NCBI RefSeq assembly: GCF_002803065.1
Contig: NZ_NNBL01000005.1
Coordinates: forward strand, 124,001-188,000
Length of the DNA: 64,000 bases
Direction of reading: 5' to 3'
From: Streptomyces sp. CB01635
GTDB taxonomy: Bacteria > Actinomycetota > Actinomycetes > Streptomycetales > Streptomycetaceae
Shown: in pieces, positions 45,500-55,250 of the stretch
How the letters are laid out: every line of letters begins with the position of its first letter
How positions within the stretch are numbered: the stretch's first letter is position 1
Notes under the pieces: model-generated
What the model was told of the DNA's origin: nothing
Seen by the model: the letters and a program-made list of their open reading frames with translations, nothing else
Databases searched by the model: none
Translations under genes and position numbers: made by a program

Positions 45500-47845
45500 G
45501 TGGTGCACCCCCCGAGAAGTCATCTGCTCAGATATGGCATGGTCACGACATTAGTCATGGCGCTGACGGTGTCAGGAACGGCCACCGCCGTCGCGCTCTC
45601 CACCTCCGCCCCCGCGGCCAGGGCCGCAGCGGTCCAGGCCCCCTCCCCGCTCGACGTCAAGGACCGTGGCGCGGCCGTCCCCTTCAAGGAGCAGGAGGCC
45701 GAATACGCCGCCACCAACGGCTCGTTGACCGGCCCGGACCGCATCTACGGCAAGCTGCCCTCGGAGGCGTCCGGCCGTCAGGCGGTCACGCTGGACGCCG
45801 TCGGCGAGTACGTCGAGTTCACCCTCACCGCCCCGGCGAACGCGATGTCGTTCCGCTACTCGCTCCCGGACAACGCGGCGGGCACCGGCCGGGACGCGTC
45901 GATCGACCTCAAGGTCAACGGCAACCAGCTCAAGAGCGTCCCCGTCACCTCCAAGTACGGCTGGTACTACGGGGGCTACCCGTTCAACAACAACCCGGGC
46001 GACACCAACCCGCACCACTTCTACGACGAGACCCGGACCCTGCTCGGCTCGACGCTGCCCGTCGGCACGAAGATCAGGCTCCAGGTCGCCTCGGTCTCGG
46101 ACTCGCCCTCGTTCACCGTCGACCTCGCGGACTTCGAGCAGGTCGCGGCTCCGACCGGCAAACCGGCCGGAGCGCTGGACGTCGTCGGCGACTTCGGCGC
46201 CGACCCCACCGGCGCCGCGGACTCGACCGCCAAGATCCAGGCAGCCGTCGACGCGGGAAAGGCGCAGAACAAGGAGGTCTACATCCCCGAAGGCACCTTC
46301 CAGGTCCGCGACCACATCGTGGTGGACAAGGTGACCCTGCGAGGCGCGGGCCCCTGGTACAGCGTCCTCACCGGGCGTGACCCCTCGGACCGCAGCAAGG
46401 CGGTCGGTGTCTACGGCAAGTACGCGGCGCAGGGCGGCAGCAGCGGCGTCACCCTCAAGGACTTCGCCATCATCGGCGACATCCGCGAGCGCGTCGACAA
46501 CGACCAGGTCAACGCCATAGGCGGCGCGCTGTCCGACTCCACCGTCGACAACGTCTGGATGCAGCACACCAAGTGCGGCGCCTGGATGGACGGCCCCATG
46601 GACCACCTCACCATCAAGAACAGCCGCATCCTCGACCAGACGGCCGACGGTGTGAACTTCCACCAAGGGGTCACGAACTCGACCGTCACCAACACCTTCG
46701 TCCGCAACACAGGCGACGACGGCCTGGCGATGTGGGCGGAGGCGAAGCCCAACGTCGCCGACAAGTTCACGTTCAACACCGTGATCCTGCCGATCCTGGC
46801 GAACAACATCGTCACGTACGGCGGCAAGGACATCGTCCTGTCGGACAACGTCATGTCCGACACCGTCACCAATGGCGGCGGCCTGCACATCGCCAACCGC
46901 TATCCGGGTGTCAACTCCGGTCAGGGTACGGCGGTTTCGGGCACGATCACCGCGGCGCGCAACACGCTGATCCGCGCGGGCAACAACGACTTCAACTGGC
47001 GCTTCGGCGTCGGCGCGATCTGGTTCAGCGGCCTCAACGAACCCGTCGACGCGACGCTGAACATCACCGACAGCGAAGTCCTCGACAGCTCCTACGCGGC
47101 GATCCACCTCATCGAGGGCGCTACCAACGGCCTGCACTTCAAGAACATCCGCATCGACGGGGCGGGCACGTACGCCCTGCAGATCCAGGCGCCGGGCACC
47201 GCCACCTTCGAGAACGTGACGGCCACCCACATCGCCCAGAACAACCCCATCCACAACTGCGTGGGCAGCGGCTTCCAGATGACCCGCACCGGCACCAACT
47301 CCGGCTGGTACGCGGACCCGCCCGCCTGCACCGGCACGTGGCCCGACCCCGTGTGGACCAACGGTGGCGTGCCGCAGGGCGGCGGCGACCCGACCGATCC
47401 GCCCACCGATCCGCCGTCCGACCCGGGCAACCTCGCCAAGGGCCGCCCGGTCGCGGAATCCGGGCACGCCGACGTGTACAAGGCCACGAACGCGGTGGAC
47501 GGTGACGCGGGCTCGTACTGGGAGAGCACGAACAACGCTTTCCCGCAGACGATCACCGTCGATCTGGGATCCGCCAAGGCGGTCAAGCGCCTCGTCCTGA
47601 AGCTGCCGCCCGCGGCGGCGTGGGCCACCCGCACGCAGACGCTGAGCGTGTCGGGCAGCACGGACAACTCCACGTTCACGACGCTCAGGACGTCCGCCGG
47701 CTACACCTTCAACCCGAACAGCGGCAACACGACGGAGGTCGCCCTGACCGGAACGCCGACCCGCTACCTACGGCTCACCTTCACCGACAACACCGGGTGG
47801 CCCGCCGCCCAGCTCTCCGAACTGGAGGCGTACACGGACCAATAG
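45500..47845 (+). CDS. secreted GH87-like alpha-1,3-glucanase (mycodextranase family) with CBM35-like and discoidin domains
   Basis: 781 residues. After a long Sec signal peptide (to about ARAAA, residue 43) come a CBM35-like domain (about 55-215), a right-handed beta-helix catalytic domain (about 225-610; GDFGADPTGAADSTAKIQAA start; candidate acids Asp406-Asp407 in NTGDDGLAMW), a Pro/Asp-Thr linker (DPTDPPTDPPSDP) and an F5/8-type C domain (about 650-781). This organisation fits GH87 alpha-1,3-glucanases that attack fungal wall or mutan. GTG 45500 follows AAGGA. Leu18 is encoded by TTA (45551-45553), implying dependence on the bldA tRNA. Confidence 0.75.
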   Translation: MVHPPRSHLLRYGMVTTLVMALTVSGTATAVALSTSAPAARAAAVQAPSPLDVKDRGAAVPFKEQEAEYAATNGSLTGPDRIYGKLPSEASGRQAVTLDAVGEYVEFTLTAPANAMSFRYSLPDNAAGTGRDASIDLKVNGNQLKSVPVTSKYGWYYGGYPFNNNPGDTNPHHFYDETRTLLGSTLPVGTKIRLQVASVSDSPSFTVDLADFEQVAAPTGKPAGALDVVGDFGADPTGAADSTAKIQAAVDAGKAQNKEVYIPEGTFQVRDHIVVDKVTLRGAGPWYSVLTGRDPSDRSKAVGVYGKYAAQGGSSGVTLKDFAIIGDIRERVDNDQVNAIGGALSDSTVDNVWMQHTKCGAWMDGPMDHLTIKNSRILDQTADGVNFHQGVTNSTVTNTFVRNTGDDGLAMWAEAKPNVADKFTFNTVILPILANNIVTYGGKDIVLSDNVMSDTVTNGGGLHIANRYPGVNSGQGTAVSGTITAARNTLIRAGNNDFNWRFGVGAIWFSGLNEPVDATLNITDSEVLDSSYAAIHLIEGATNGLHFKNIRIDGAGTYALQIQAPGTATFENVTATHIAQNNPIHNCVGSGFQMTRTGTNSGWYADPPACTGTWPDPVWTNGGVPQGGGDPTDPPTDPPSDPGNLAKGRPVAESGHADVYKATNAVDGDAGSYWESTNNAFPQTITVDLGSAKAVKRLVLKLPPAAAWATRTQTLSVSGSTDNSTFTTLRTSAGYTFNPNSGNTTEVALTGTPTRYLRLTFTDNTGWPAAQLSELEAYTDQ

Positions 47846-47860
47846 TGCGGGACGCCCAGG

Positions 47861-47903
47861 ACCGGCCCCACCGACACCAAGTCAGCCCGCCGGTGGGGCC
47901 GGT
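47861..47903. terminator. bidirectional hairpin terminator
   Basis: ACCGGCCCCACCG (47861-47873) pairs with CGGTGGGGCCGGT (47891-47903), a perfect 13-base stem between the convergent GH87 and DUF2236 genes; its right arm lies inside the 3' end of the latter. Confidence 0.7.
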
Positions 47904-48769
47904 AGGGGACGGTTGGGGGCCATGGCCCAGCGCACCAGCGAAGTGACGCCGCGGCCGAGCGGCCGTACGGCCACGGTGTCGACCAACGGCAGCCGCGGCA
48001 GCCGCAGTTCCGCCGCCGCCCAACTGGGCAGCAGGGAAACGGCGTTCGCGGCCAGAACGCCGTAGGGAAGGCGGGCGACCAGCGGCACCGGTGGGTTCAG
48101 GAGGAGGAAGCGGGCGGCGCCGCGCGCCTCGGGAGTCGCACGCAACTCACCCCGGTACACCGTGAACCGCTCGGCGAGCTCCGCCCGGTTCGTCGGCGGG
48201 TCCAGTACGCCGAGCGCGGTCGCGACCCGCGCCGCGTCGGCGACATAGCCGTCGTACTCGTCGCCCGTCAGCGGCTGGGCACCGTACCGCTGATGAGCCC
48301 GCAGGAAGCTGTCGACCTCCGCGATGTGGACCCAGCCCAGCAGGTCAGGATCCCCCGCGTGGTACGCCTCGCCCTCCGCGGTCACCCCGCGCACCCGCGC
48401 GTGGACAACCCGCACCTGGTCGCAGGCTTCCTGCGCGCCGTCGGCTGGGCCGTACGTCGTCATCGCCAGGAAGGTGCTCGTGCGCTGGAGCCTGCCCCAT
48501 GGGTCGCCGCGGAAGCCCGAGTGGGCGGACACGGCGGCCATGGCGAGCGGGTGGAGCGACTGCAGCAGCAGGGCGGAGAGCCCGCCGATGAACATGGACG
48601 CGTCCCCGTGCACCGCGCGGATGGGGCGGTCAGGGCCGAACCAGCGGGGTCCGGGGGTTTCGTGGATACGGACGCGGTTCTTGGGCCCCTCCGGGCCCGC
48701 GACACGGGCGAAGAGGTTCTTTCCCAGCCGCTCCTGCACCCCGCGGCTGTCCGGTCCGGTCAGTCTCAT
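47882..48769 (-). CDS. DUF2236 / MpaB-type oxygenase family protein
   Basis: 295 residues. Family marks are LLLQSLHPLAMAAVSAHSGF, the haem-ligand type histidine in LLGWVHIAEVDSFL and the following helices. The DUF2236 family includes rubber oxygenase Lcp and MpaB, b-type cytochrome enzymes that use O2. No signal peptide is visible. The true substrate is unknown. It converges on the GH87 gene. Confidence 0.83.
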   Translation of the reverse strand: MRLTGPDSRGVQERLGKNLFARVAGPEGPKNRVRIHETPGPRWFGPDRPIRAVHGDASMFIGGLSALLLQSLHPLAMAAVSAHSGFRGDPWGRLQRTSTFLAMTTYGPADGAQEACDQVRVVHARVRGVTAEGEAYHAGDPDLLGWVHIAEVDSFLRAHQRYGAQPLTGDEYDGYVADAARVATALGVLDPPTNRAELAERFTVYRGELRATPEARGAARFLLLNPPVPLVARLPYGVLAANAVSLLPSWAAAELRLPRLPLVDTVAVRPLGRGVTSLVRWAMAPNRPLPAPPAG

Positions 48770-48926
48770 GGTGACGTGACGTCCCTTCGGATTCGCGTAT
48801 CCAGCCTACTTTGTCCGGTCCGGGAGGTCGCTCGTATCCATCCCGGCCACCCGGGGAGACTTCGCGGCGGTGGTGCGGCAAGGATGGGGTCATGATGCAG
48901 CATTCCGGCGGCCCGGAGGAACGGCC

Positions 48927-49637
48927 TTGAGCGCAACGATCCGCACCGTGACCTATCCCACCGGCAGGGAGCAGAAGCCTCTCGACATCCACAACTCGCC
49001 CCAGGCCGGGGGTCCTTGCGTCCTTCTGTGGCACGGCATCGGGTCCGACGAGCGCGACGTGATGATCCCGCTGGCCCAGGGCATGGCCGAGCGGGGCCTC
49101 ACCGTCCTCGTCCCCGACTGGCGTGCGGACACCCCCGACGAGGGCCGCGCGCACCTCACCGATTCGTTGCGGTTCGCCCACGACTTCGCCGGCCCGTCCC
49201 GGCAGCTGGTCGTCGCCGGCTGGTCGGCGGGTGCGGGCGCCGCGTTGGGGGTGGCCCTGGACCCGGACCACTTCGGCGGCCCGAGCAGCAGGCCGCCCGC
49301 CGCGGTCGTCGGCATCGCGGGCGGCTACCGGCGCCCGGCGCGCACCACGGGAGCCGTGCCCCTCCAGGCGCTCGGGCGCGCCACGGCACGTGTGCCCGTA
49401 CGGCTCGTGCACGGCACGGAGGACCCCGCCGTCCCCGTCGAGTCCTCTCGGGAAATGCACGAAGCGCTGCGCGCGCACGGCTGGGACTGCGCACTCAGCG
49501 AACAGGCCACCGATCACGCCGGGGTGCTCGGCTGCGTGTACAACCCGGTGGCGGGCCGCTGCGTGGGCGATGCCTCCGTCAGCGCCTTCTGCGAGGCGAC
49601 CGCCGAGGTGGTGGCCGCGGTCGCACGGTCGCTCTAG
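48927..49637 (+). CDS. alpha/beta hydrolase (BD-FAE-like esterase)
   Basis: 236 residues. HGIGSDERD forms the oxyanion loop, the nucleophile elbow is VVAGWSAGAGAAL, the acid lies in HGTEDPAVP and the His in ATDHAGVLG. TTG 48927 is the start: GGAGGA at 48915-48920 sits 6 bases before it and the family alignment begins here. Soluble; substrate unknown. Confidence 0.78.
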   Translation: MSATIRTVTYPTGREQKPLDIHNSPQAGGPCVLLWHGIGSDERDVMIPLAQGMAERGLTVLVPDWRADTPDEGRAHLTDSLRFAHDFAGPSRQLVVAGWSAGAGAALGVALDPDHFGGPSSRPPAAVVGIAGGYRRPARTTGAVPLQALGRATARVPVRLVHGTEDPAVPVESSREMHEALRAHGWDCALSEQATDHAGVLGCVYNPVAGRCVGDASVSAFCEATAEVVAAVARSL

Positions 49638-49698
49638 GGCCATTCGTCCGGATCCGGGGACGGGGGCCATCGGACACCGCTCCCCTACGGGGGCACCG

Positions 49699-50973
49699 TC
49701 ACTGGTCGCGGCGCAGCAGGTCCTCGTACGTCTCGCGGCGGACCACGGCGCGGGCCTCCCCGTCGCGGCAGAAGACGACCGGGGGGCGGCGGGCGCCGTT
49801 GTAGTTGTTGGAGATCGAGTAGCAGTACGCGCCGGTGACCGGTACCGCGATCAGGTCGCCGACGGCCGGGGCGCGCAGCGGTACATCGCGGATGAGGGTG
49901 TCGCCCGACTCGCAGTGCCGGCCGACCAGGTCGCAGGGCTCCCCGCCGCCTACGCGGGAGGTGACCGTCGCCTCGAAACGCTGGCCGTACAGCATGGGTT
50001 CGAGGTTGTCGCCCATGCCGCCGTCGACGGCGACGAGGGCGCGCGGGCGGCCCCGCTTGACGGTGACCGTGCGGTAGAGGGTGAGCGCCGACTCGGCGAC
50101 CAGGGACCGTCCGGGCTCGATGATCAGCCGGGCGCTCGCGGGGAGGTGGGCGCGGGCCGCTTCGGTCAGGGTCCGTACATACTCGTCGACCGTCGGCGCC
50201 TGGTCCGCGTAGGTGTACCGGACGCCCAGGCCGCCGCCCAGGTCGTACACCGCGTGCTCGCCCAGCTCGCCGAGGGAGGCGATGGCCTCGACGGCGCGGG
50301 CGAACGGGGCGGTGTCGAGGAGCTGCGAGCCGACGTGGACGTGCACGCCGTCGAGGCGGAGCCGGTCACTGGCGCGCAGCCGGGCCGCGGCGCGCACCGC
50401 GTCGGGCACGGAGAGGCCGAACTTGGAACCGGCGTGGCCGGTGGCCATCGCCTCGTGGGTGTCGGCCTCGACGTCCGGGATGACGCGGATCAGGACGCGC
50501 TGCTCGTCCGTGACGATCTTCTCCAGGCGGTCGATGTCGTCGAAGTTGTCGATGACGATCGTGCCGGCTCCGGCGCCGACCGCCATGGCGAGTTCCTCGT
50601 CGGTCTTGGCGTTGCCGTGGACGACGAGCCGGGCCGGGTCGGCGCCCGCGGCGAGTGCGGCCACGAGTTCTCCGCCTCCGGCGACGTCCACGCCGAGCCC
50701 TTCCTCGACCATCACCCGGACGACGGCGGTGCACGGGAAGGACTTCGACGCGAAGACCACTTGTCCGTTCGGCCAATGACGCTTCAGGGCGTCCACGTAC
50801 TCGCGTGCGCGGGCCCTGAGAGCACCCTCTTCGACGATGACGGCGGGGGTGCCGAAGCGCTCGGCGAGGTCGTCGAGGCGGCATCCGCCGACGACCATCT
50901 CGCCGTCCGGGGCGAGATTTGTCCCCTTCGGGAAGAGTCCGACGATATCTGAGATGGCGGTCGTGGCGCTCAT
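49699..50973 (-). CDS. lysA: diaminopimelate decarboxylase (LysA) family enzyme
   Basis: 424 residues. PLP lysine Lys77 is in VVFASKSFPC; the glycine loop is DLGGGLGVRY; the substrate-binding EPGRSLVA and the CESGD catalytic Cys motif follow. These fit meso-diaminopimelate decarboxylase, which makes L-lysine. Streptomyces usually carries a lysA beside argS-hom-thrC, so this may be a second copy or an ornithine/arginine-type relative. ATG 50973 is used. It is divergent from a PucR regulator and near an APC permease, suggesting inducible amino acid metabolism. Confidence 0.82.
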   Translation of the reverse strand: MSATTAISDIVGLFPKGTNLAPDGEMVVGGCRLDDLAERFGTPAVIVEEGALRARAREYVDALKRHWPNGQVVFASKSFPCTAVVRVMVEEGLGVDVAGGGELVAALAAGADPARLVVHGNAKTDEELAMAVGAGAGTIVIDNFDDIDRLEKIVTDEQRVLIRVIPDVEADTHEAMATGHAGSKFGLSVPDAVRAAARLRASDRLRLDGVHVHVGSQLLDTAPFARAVEAIASLGELGEHAVYDLGGGLGVRYTYADQAPTVDEYVRTLTEAARAHLPASARLIIEPGRSLVAESALTLYRTVTVKRGRPRALVAVDGGMGDNLEPMLYGQRFEATVTSRVGGGEPCDLVGRHCESGDTLIRDVPLRAPAVGDLIAVPVTGAYCYSISNNYNGARRPPVVFCRDGEARAVVRRETYEDLLRRDQ

Positions 50974-51066
50974 GGGCGATGGCTCCTGTCCCTGGTCGAT
51001 GGGCCTATCCTGGCGGCTTCCCCCGTCGCCTTCACCGGCGTCCCGCCCCAGGAATCGAGGCCCCCG

Positions 51067-52650
51067 TTGTCTGATCGGACAATCCCCGACGGCCGGGCCG
51101 CGGGCTCCTTGCGCCTGCTCGTCGGCTCCACCGGTCCCCTCCGCGCGCTCGCCACACCCGCCGGACTCGACGTCCCGGTGCGCGGCACGGTCATCCACGA
51201 CCCGGGCGACCCGCTGCCCGCGGCCCCCTCGGCGCTGCTGCTGCTCGTCGGCGCGGACGTGGCCGATCCGCGTACGGGTACCGTGCTGCGGCGCGCGGCG
51301 GCGGAGGGGTACGCGGGGGTGGTCGTCAAGTGCCGTGGGCAGGAGGCGGATCGGCTGACGGCCGAGGCCGAGCGGTGTTCCGTGGCGGTCCTTGCCGCCG
51401 GCGACGCGGTCCCGTGGCGGTACGTGGACGCGGAGATCGGCTGCGCCCTCGCGGCGTACGGAGTGGGCGACCTGTCCCCGTCGGCCCCTGCCGGAACCGA
51501 GGAACTCTTCGCGCTGGCCGACGCGGTGGCCGCCGTGGTGGGCGGCTCGGTCGCGGTGGAGGACCTGGACCAGCATGTCGTCGCCTACTCGAACGTCCCC
51601 GGCCAGCGCATCGACAGCCTGCGCGAACGCGGCATCCTGGAGCGGCGGGTCCCTGACGACCCGGGCCAGCGGCAGCAGTACCGCGATGTGCTGGCGGCGC
51701 AGGGCGTGGTGCGGTTCCCCCGGGCGCGCGACGAGCTGGCGCGTGCGGCGGTCGCGGTGCGGGCGGGGACCCTGCCGCTGGGGACTCTGTGGGCCATCGA
51801 GCCGGAGGGCGGCCTGTCGGAGCAGGCCGAGTCGGCGTTGCGGGACGCGGCGCGGCTGGCAGCCCCGCATCTGCTGCGCGCGCTGAACGCGACCGAGGCC
51901 GAGCAGCGCGTGCGCCGGGACACTCTGCGGGCGCTCCTCGAGGGGTACGGGCCGCCGGCCGACGAGGCAGCGGGCCGGCTCGGGCTCGGCCAGGGGGAGA
52001 AGGTGTGCCTGGCCGCGTTCGCCCCGGACGAGGGCAGCGCCCTCGTCGCCCACCTGGAGTCGTCCCTGGTCCGGTACTGCGCGGCGCACCTGCCGTCGGC
52101 GACGGTGACGGCGTCGGCGCGTGCGGTGTACGTGTTGCTGACCTCGCTCTCGCCCGCCGCCGCACGGAGGTTCGCGGACGGTGCGCTGGGGACCGTGCGG
52201 GCCGCGCTGGGCACTCCGGTGCGGGCCGTGGTGACGCGGGCGTACCCGGACCTGCTGCGGGCCGGTGCGCTGCGGCGCGAGGCGGACGACATTCTCCGGG
52301 CCACCGGCGGCGGCCCGGGCGACGCGCCCACGGCCACCGCCGAGGACGTACGGCATGTGGTCCTGCTGAACCGGCTCGGAGACGAGCTGCGCCGGGAGCC
52401 GTGGCTGCGGCTGCCCGGGGTCGCCGCGCTGCTGGCGCACGACGGGGAGCAGGGCACCGACTACGCGGCGACGGTCACGGCCTGGCTGGACGCGACCGGG
52501 GATGTCGCGAGCGCCGCCGCCGGTCTGCGGGTGCATCCCAACACCCTGCGCTACCGGCTGCGGCGGGTACGCGAACTCTTCGGTCTCGACCTCGACGACC
52601 GCGAGGTACGGCTTGCCGCGTGGCTCGAACTCAGGCTTGCGCAGAGGTAG
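51067..52650 (+). CDS. PucR-family transcriptional regulator
   Basis: 527 residues. It has a PucR-type N-terminal domain (about 20-130), a GGDEF-like middle region and a C-terminal HTH_30 helix-turn-helix (AAAGLRVHPNTLRYRLRRVR). The start is TTG 51067. It diverges from the LysA-type gene (93-base spacer) and converges with an APC permease gene, overlapping its 3' end by 20 bases. PucR proteins often activate purine or amino acid use genes. It probably regulates both neighbours. Confidence 0.85.
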   Translation: MSDRTIPDGRAAGSLRLLVGSTGPLRALATPAGLDVPVRGTVIHDPGDPLPAAPSALLLLVGADVADPRTGTVLRRAAAEGYAGVVVKCRGQEADRLTAEAERCSVAVLAAGDAVPWRYVDAEIGCALAAYGVGDLSPSAPAGTEELFALADAVAAVVGGSVAVEDLDQHVVAYSNVPGQRIDSLRERGILERRVPDDPGQRQQYRDVLAAQGVVRFPRARDELARAAVAVRAGTLPLGTLWAIEPEGGLSEQAESALRDAARLAAPHLLRALNATEAEQRVRRDTLRALLEGYGPPADEAAGRLGLGQGEKVCLAAFAPDEGSALVAHLESSLVRYCAAHLPSATVTASARAVYVLLTSLSPAAARRFADGALGTVRAALGTPVRAVVTRAYPDLLRAGALRREADDILRATGGGPGDAPTATAEDVRHVVLLNRLGDELRREPWLRLPGVAALLAHDGEQGTDYAATVTAWLDATGDVASAAAGLRVHPNTLRYRLRRVRELFGLDLDDREVRLAAWLELRLAQR

Positions 52651-54106
52651 TTGTCACGATGGCCTCCTCTGCTGGAGCGCCCCGCCCACGCAGGGCGGAG
52701 TGGCGGCGGCCGAACGTCAGGTAGAGCACCGCCGCGAGCACCAGCCACACACCGAAGAGCACCCACGTGACGCCCGGCAGCAGCCACGCGAGGTAGAGGC
52801 AGGACGCCGCGGACACGATCGGCACGACCGGATACAGCGGCACCTTGTAGGGCCGCGGCGCGTCGGGGGCGATGCGGCGCAGGACGATGACGGCCGCCGC
52901 CACGGCCACGAACGCGACGAGGGTTCCCATGCTGGTCAGGTCGGCCAGGTACTGCAGTGGTACGAACGCGGCCAGCGCTCCGACGCCGGCCCCCACGATC
53001 CATGTGTTACCGACCGGGGTGTGCCGCTTGCGGTCGACGCGGCGGAAGACCTCGGGGACGAGCCCGTCGCGGGCCATCGAGAAGAGGATGCGCGTCTGCC
53101 CGTACAGGGTCACCAGCACCACGCTGAAGATGGACACCACGGCACCGGCCGACAGCAGCACGACGGGCCACCCGGCGCCCGTGACGTCGCGCAGGATCTC
53201 GGCGAGGACCGCTTCGCCCGCGTCGGCCTGCGCGCCGAACCGGCCGGCGGGCTGTGCGCCGACCGCCGCGAGGGACACCAGGATGTACAGCACCGTGACC
53301 GCGCCGAGCGTCAGGAGCAGTGCGAGCGGGATGGTGCGCCGCGGGTTGCGGACCTCCTCGCTCGCCGTGGCGACGGTGTCGAAGCCGACGTAGGAGAAGA
53401 AGACGGCGGAGGCGGCGACCCCGATGCCGGACGCGCCGTGCGGTGCGAAGTCGGCGAAGTGACCGGCGCGGAACGCGGTGAACGCCACGGCGACGAACAG
53501 CACGAGGACGCTCAGCTTGACACACACCATGACGGCGTTGAGGCGTGCGGACTCGCGCGTGCCACGTGCCAGCAGCAGGGAACAGAGCAGCACCACGACG
53601 AGCGCCGGGACGTTCACCACTCCCCCGGCGCCGGGCGGCTGACTGATCGCGTCGGGCAGCGTGAACCCGAAGAGCGCGTCGGTGAGTTCGTTGAGGTACT
53701 GCCCCCAGCTCACCGCCACGGTGGAGACCGCGACCCCGTACTCGAGAATCAGACACCAGGCGACCAGATACGCCACTCCCTCGCCGAGGGACGCGTAGGT
53801 GTACGAGTACGTGCTGCCGGCCACCGGGATCGCACCGGCCAGTTCGACGTAACACAGCGCGGCGAGCCCCGCGACCACCGCCGCGACGACGAAGGAGAGC
53901 ACCACGCCCGGTCCCGCCTTGGGGACCGCCGTGCCGAGCACGAAGAAGATGCCGGTGCCGACGACGGAGCTGATCCCCAGCAGGGTCAGCTGCGTCAGCC
54001 CCATACTGCGCCGCAGACCGCCCGGCCCCGAGGCCTCGCCCTCCGCCTCGCCGATCATGCTCTCCAGCGGCTTGCGGCGGCACAGTTGACGGGCCGTCAC
54101 GCGCAT
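52631..54106 (-). CDS. APC-family amino acid permease (cationic amino acid type)
   Basis: 491 residues with 12-14 transmembrane helices. GLTQLTLLGISSVVGTGIFF is the unwound first helix; PVAGSTYSYTYASLGEGVAY and FFSYVGFDTVATASEEVRNP are typical of the cationic amino acid transporter group. AGGAGG precedes ATG 54106. Its 3' end overlaps the PucR gene by 20 bases tail to tail. Likely imports lysine, arginine or similar, consistent with the LysA neighbour. Confidence 0.85.
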   Translation of the reverse strand: MRVTARQLCRRKPLESMIGEAEGEASGPGGLRRSMGLTQLTLLGISSVVGTGIFFVLGTAVPKAGPGVVLSFVVAAVVAGLAALCYVELAGAIPVAGSTYSYTYASLGEGVAYLVAWCLILEYGVAVSTVAVSWGQYLNELTDALFGFTLPDAISQPPGAGGVVNVPALVVVLLCSLLLARGTRESARLNAVMVCVKLSVLVLFVAVAFTAFRAGHFADFAPHGASGIGVAASAVFFSYVGFDTVATASEEVRNPRRTIPLALLLTLGAVTVLYILVSLAAVGAQPAGRFGAQADAGEAVLAEILRDVTGAGWPVVLLSAGAVVSIFSVVLVTLYGQTRILFSMARDGLVPEVFRRVDRKRHTPVGNTWIVGAGVGALAAFVPLQYLADLTSMGTLVAFVAVAAAVIVLRRIAPDAPRPYKVPLYPVVPIVSAASCLYLAWLLPGVTWVLFGVWLVLAAVLYLTFGRRHSALRGRGAPAEEAIVTTTSAQA

Positions 54107-54461
54107 GAGTCCTCCTGGATGTCCCACGCCCCGCGGTGGATCGCGAGGGGCTGCGGGGGATGCTGCGGCACGCGGACCGCGCACTCAACGTCGGATCCGT
54201 TCAAGAGCGGCAGGACGTTTTGGCCGATACGACAGGCGTGCGAACTGCACGTCGTGTCGCCGGGGCGCAGGTGAGAGAGCAGATGAAGACGCGAGTGAAG
54301 ACGCAAGTGAAAGCGTCTTCTCCGATTGGCAGTTGATGTCCGTCCATGTGCTGTGATTAGGGCGTTCGGGTGTTGTGGCGGGCAGGGCGGAACCAACCGG
54401 CGGCCCGGCAGCCTCCTGTCCGGCACAGACCGACACCGTCCGACCGTCGTGAGGAAGTGCC

Positions 54462-54752
54462 GTGAACTCTTCTGCCACCGTCCTGCCGACCCCCGACCGG
54501 GATGCCGACGCCGACTTCCTGCTCCCGCTGCCCGACCCGGAGCAGCGCCTGGACATCGTTCCGCCGGCCCCCTCGCTCCTGACGCCCCGCGACCGGCACC
54601 GCCTCAGCCTGAACGCCACGCTCACCACCGCCGGGATCCCGCCCCACCCCGACGACATGGAGGCCATCGACGCGCTCAGCGCCCTCGACGACACCGTCGC
54701 GCTCGCCGTCCAGAGGTGGCTCATCTCCCGCCCCGCCGCCCTGCTCGGGTGA
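54462..54752 (+). CDS. small hypothetical protein
   Basis: 96 residues, acidic. GTG 54462 has GAGGAAG upstream. The N-terminal half is Pro/Asp-rich; the second half forms an amphipathic pattern (HRLSLNATLTTAGIPPHPDD, then MEAIDALSALDDTVALAVQR). Good codon bias supports a real gene. No family recognised and no signal peptide. Confidence 0.6.
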   Translation: MNSSATVLPTPDRDADADFLLPLPDPEQRLDIVPPAPSLLTPRDRHRLSLNATLTTAGIPPHPDDMEAIDALSALDDTVALAVQRWLISRPAALLG

Positions 54753-54787
54753 TGTGAGGCACCGGTCCTCTCCCCGCAGCGGGCGCC

Positions 54788-55052
54788 CTACGGCGACTGG
54801 TCCATCCGCACCTGCATCGGACGCAACCCGATGGCCTGGCAGAACGGCCGTGCCGCGGCGTTGAACTCCCACACGCTCGCGACCAGCCGCCGGCATCCGG
54901 CTCGGCGGCCACATCACGGACGGCTTCCACCAGCGCCGCGCCGACCCCGATCCGAGCGCTGCCGGAGGTCCACGGCCAGGTGCTCCATGGAGACCACCGC
55001 GGCGGGCAGGGTGATCAGGGCCGCCTCCCGCCTTTCGACGCGGCAGAACGTT
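54788..55052 (-). pseudogene. GNAT acetyltransferase, 3' part (split by the IS element)
   Basis: The minus strand encodes GNAT sequence in three different frames in order: FCRVERREAALITL and AAVVSMEHLAVDL; then ARIGVGAALVEAVRDVAAEP (the acetyl-CoA loop region); then VASVWEFNAAARPFCQAIGL ending in a stop at 54788. At least two frameshifts are needed to join these. The N-terminal part lies beyond the insertion at 56592-56814. Confidence 0.8.
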
Positions 55053-55250
55053 TGACATGCTCCTCGGGCTGAAGCTCGAGGATTCTGGCCGTCCCGCGGG
55101 TTGCTGTGCCGCTACGCGGCACGGCTTCCTGCAGGGATTCCGTGGCTTCCTGTTTCTTCGCGTTGGGCCAGAACGGGTTCTGGACTTACCTTCGCTCCGC
55201 AGGCCGATGCCGCCAGTCCGGCGGCCTGTTTCACATTCTTGGCGGCGTTC
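55053..55250 (-). ncRNA. predicted omega RNA (reRNA) at the tnpB 3' end
   Basis: TnpB proteins use an RNA made from the 3' end of their gene and the right end of the element; the guide is the adjoining flank. Here the scaffold would end at 55053 and the guide would start ACGTTCTGCCGCGTCG from the split GNAT gene. The 5' limit is only a guess. Confidence 0.45.

Noticed and set aside
50974..52536. N-terminal extension of the LysA frame by about 520 codons
   Set aside because: The extension is antisense to the PucR gene and lacks any motif; LysA homology begins right at ATG 50973.
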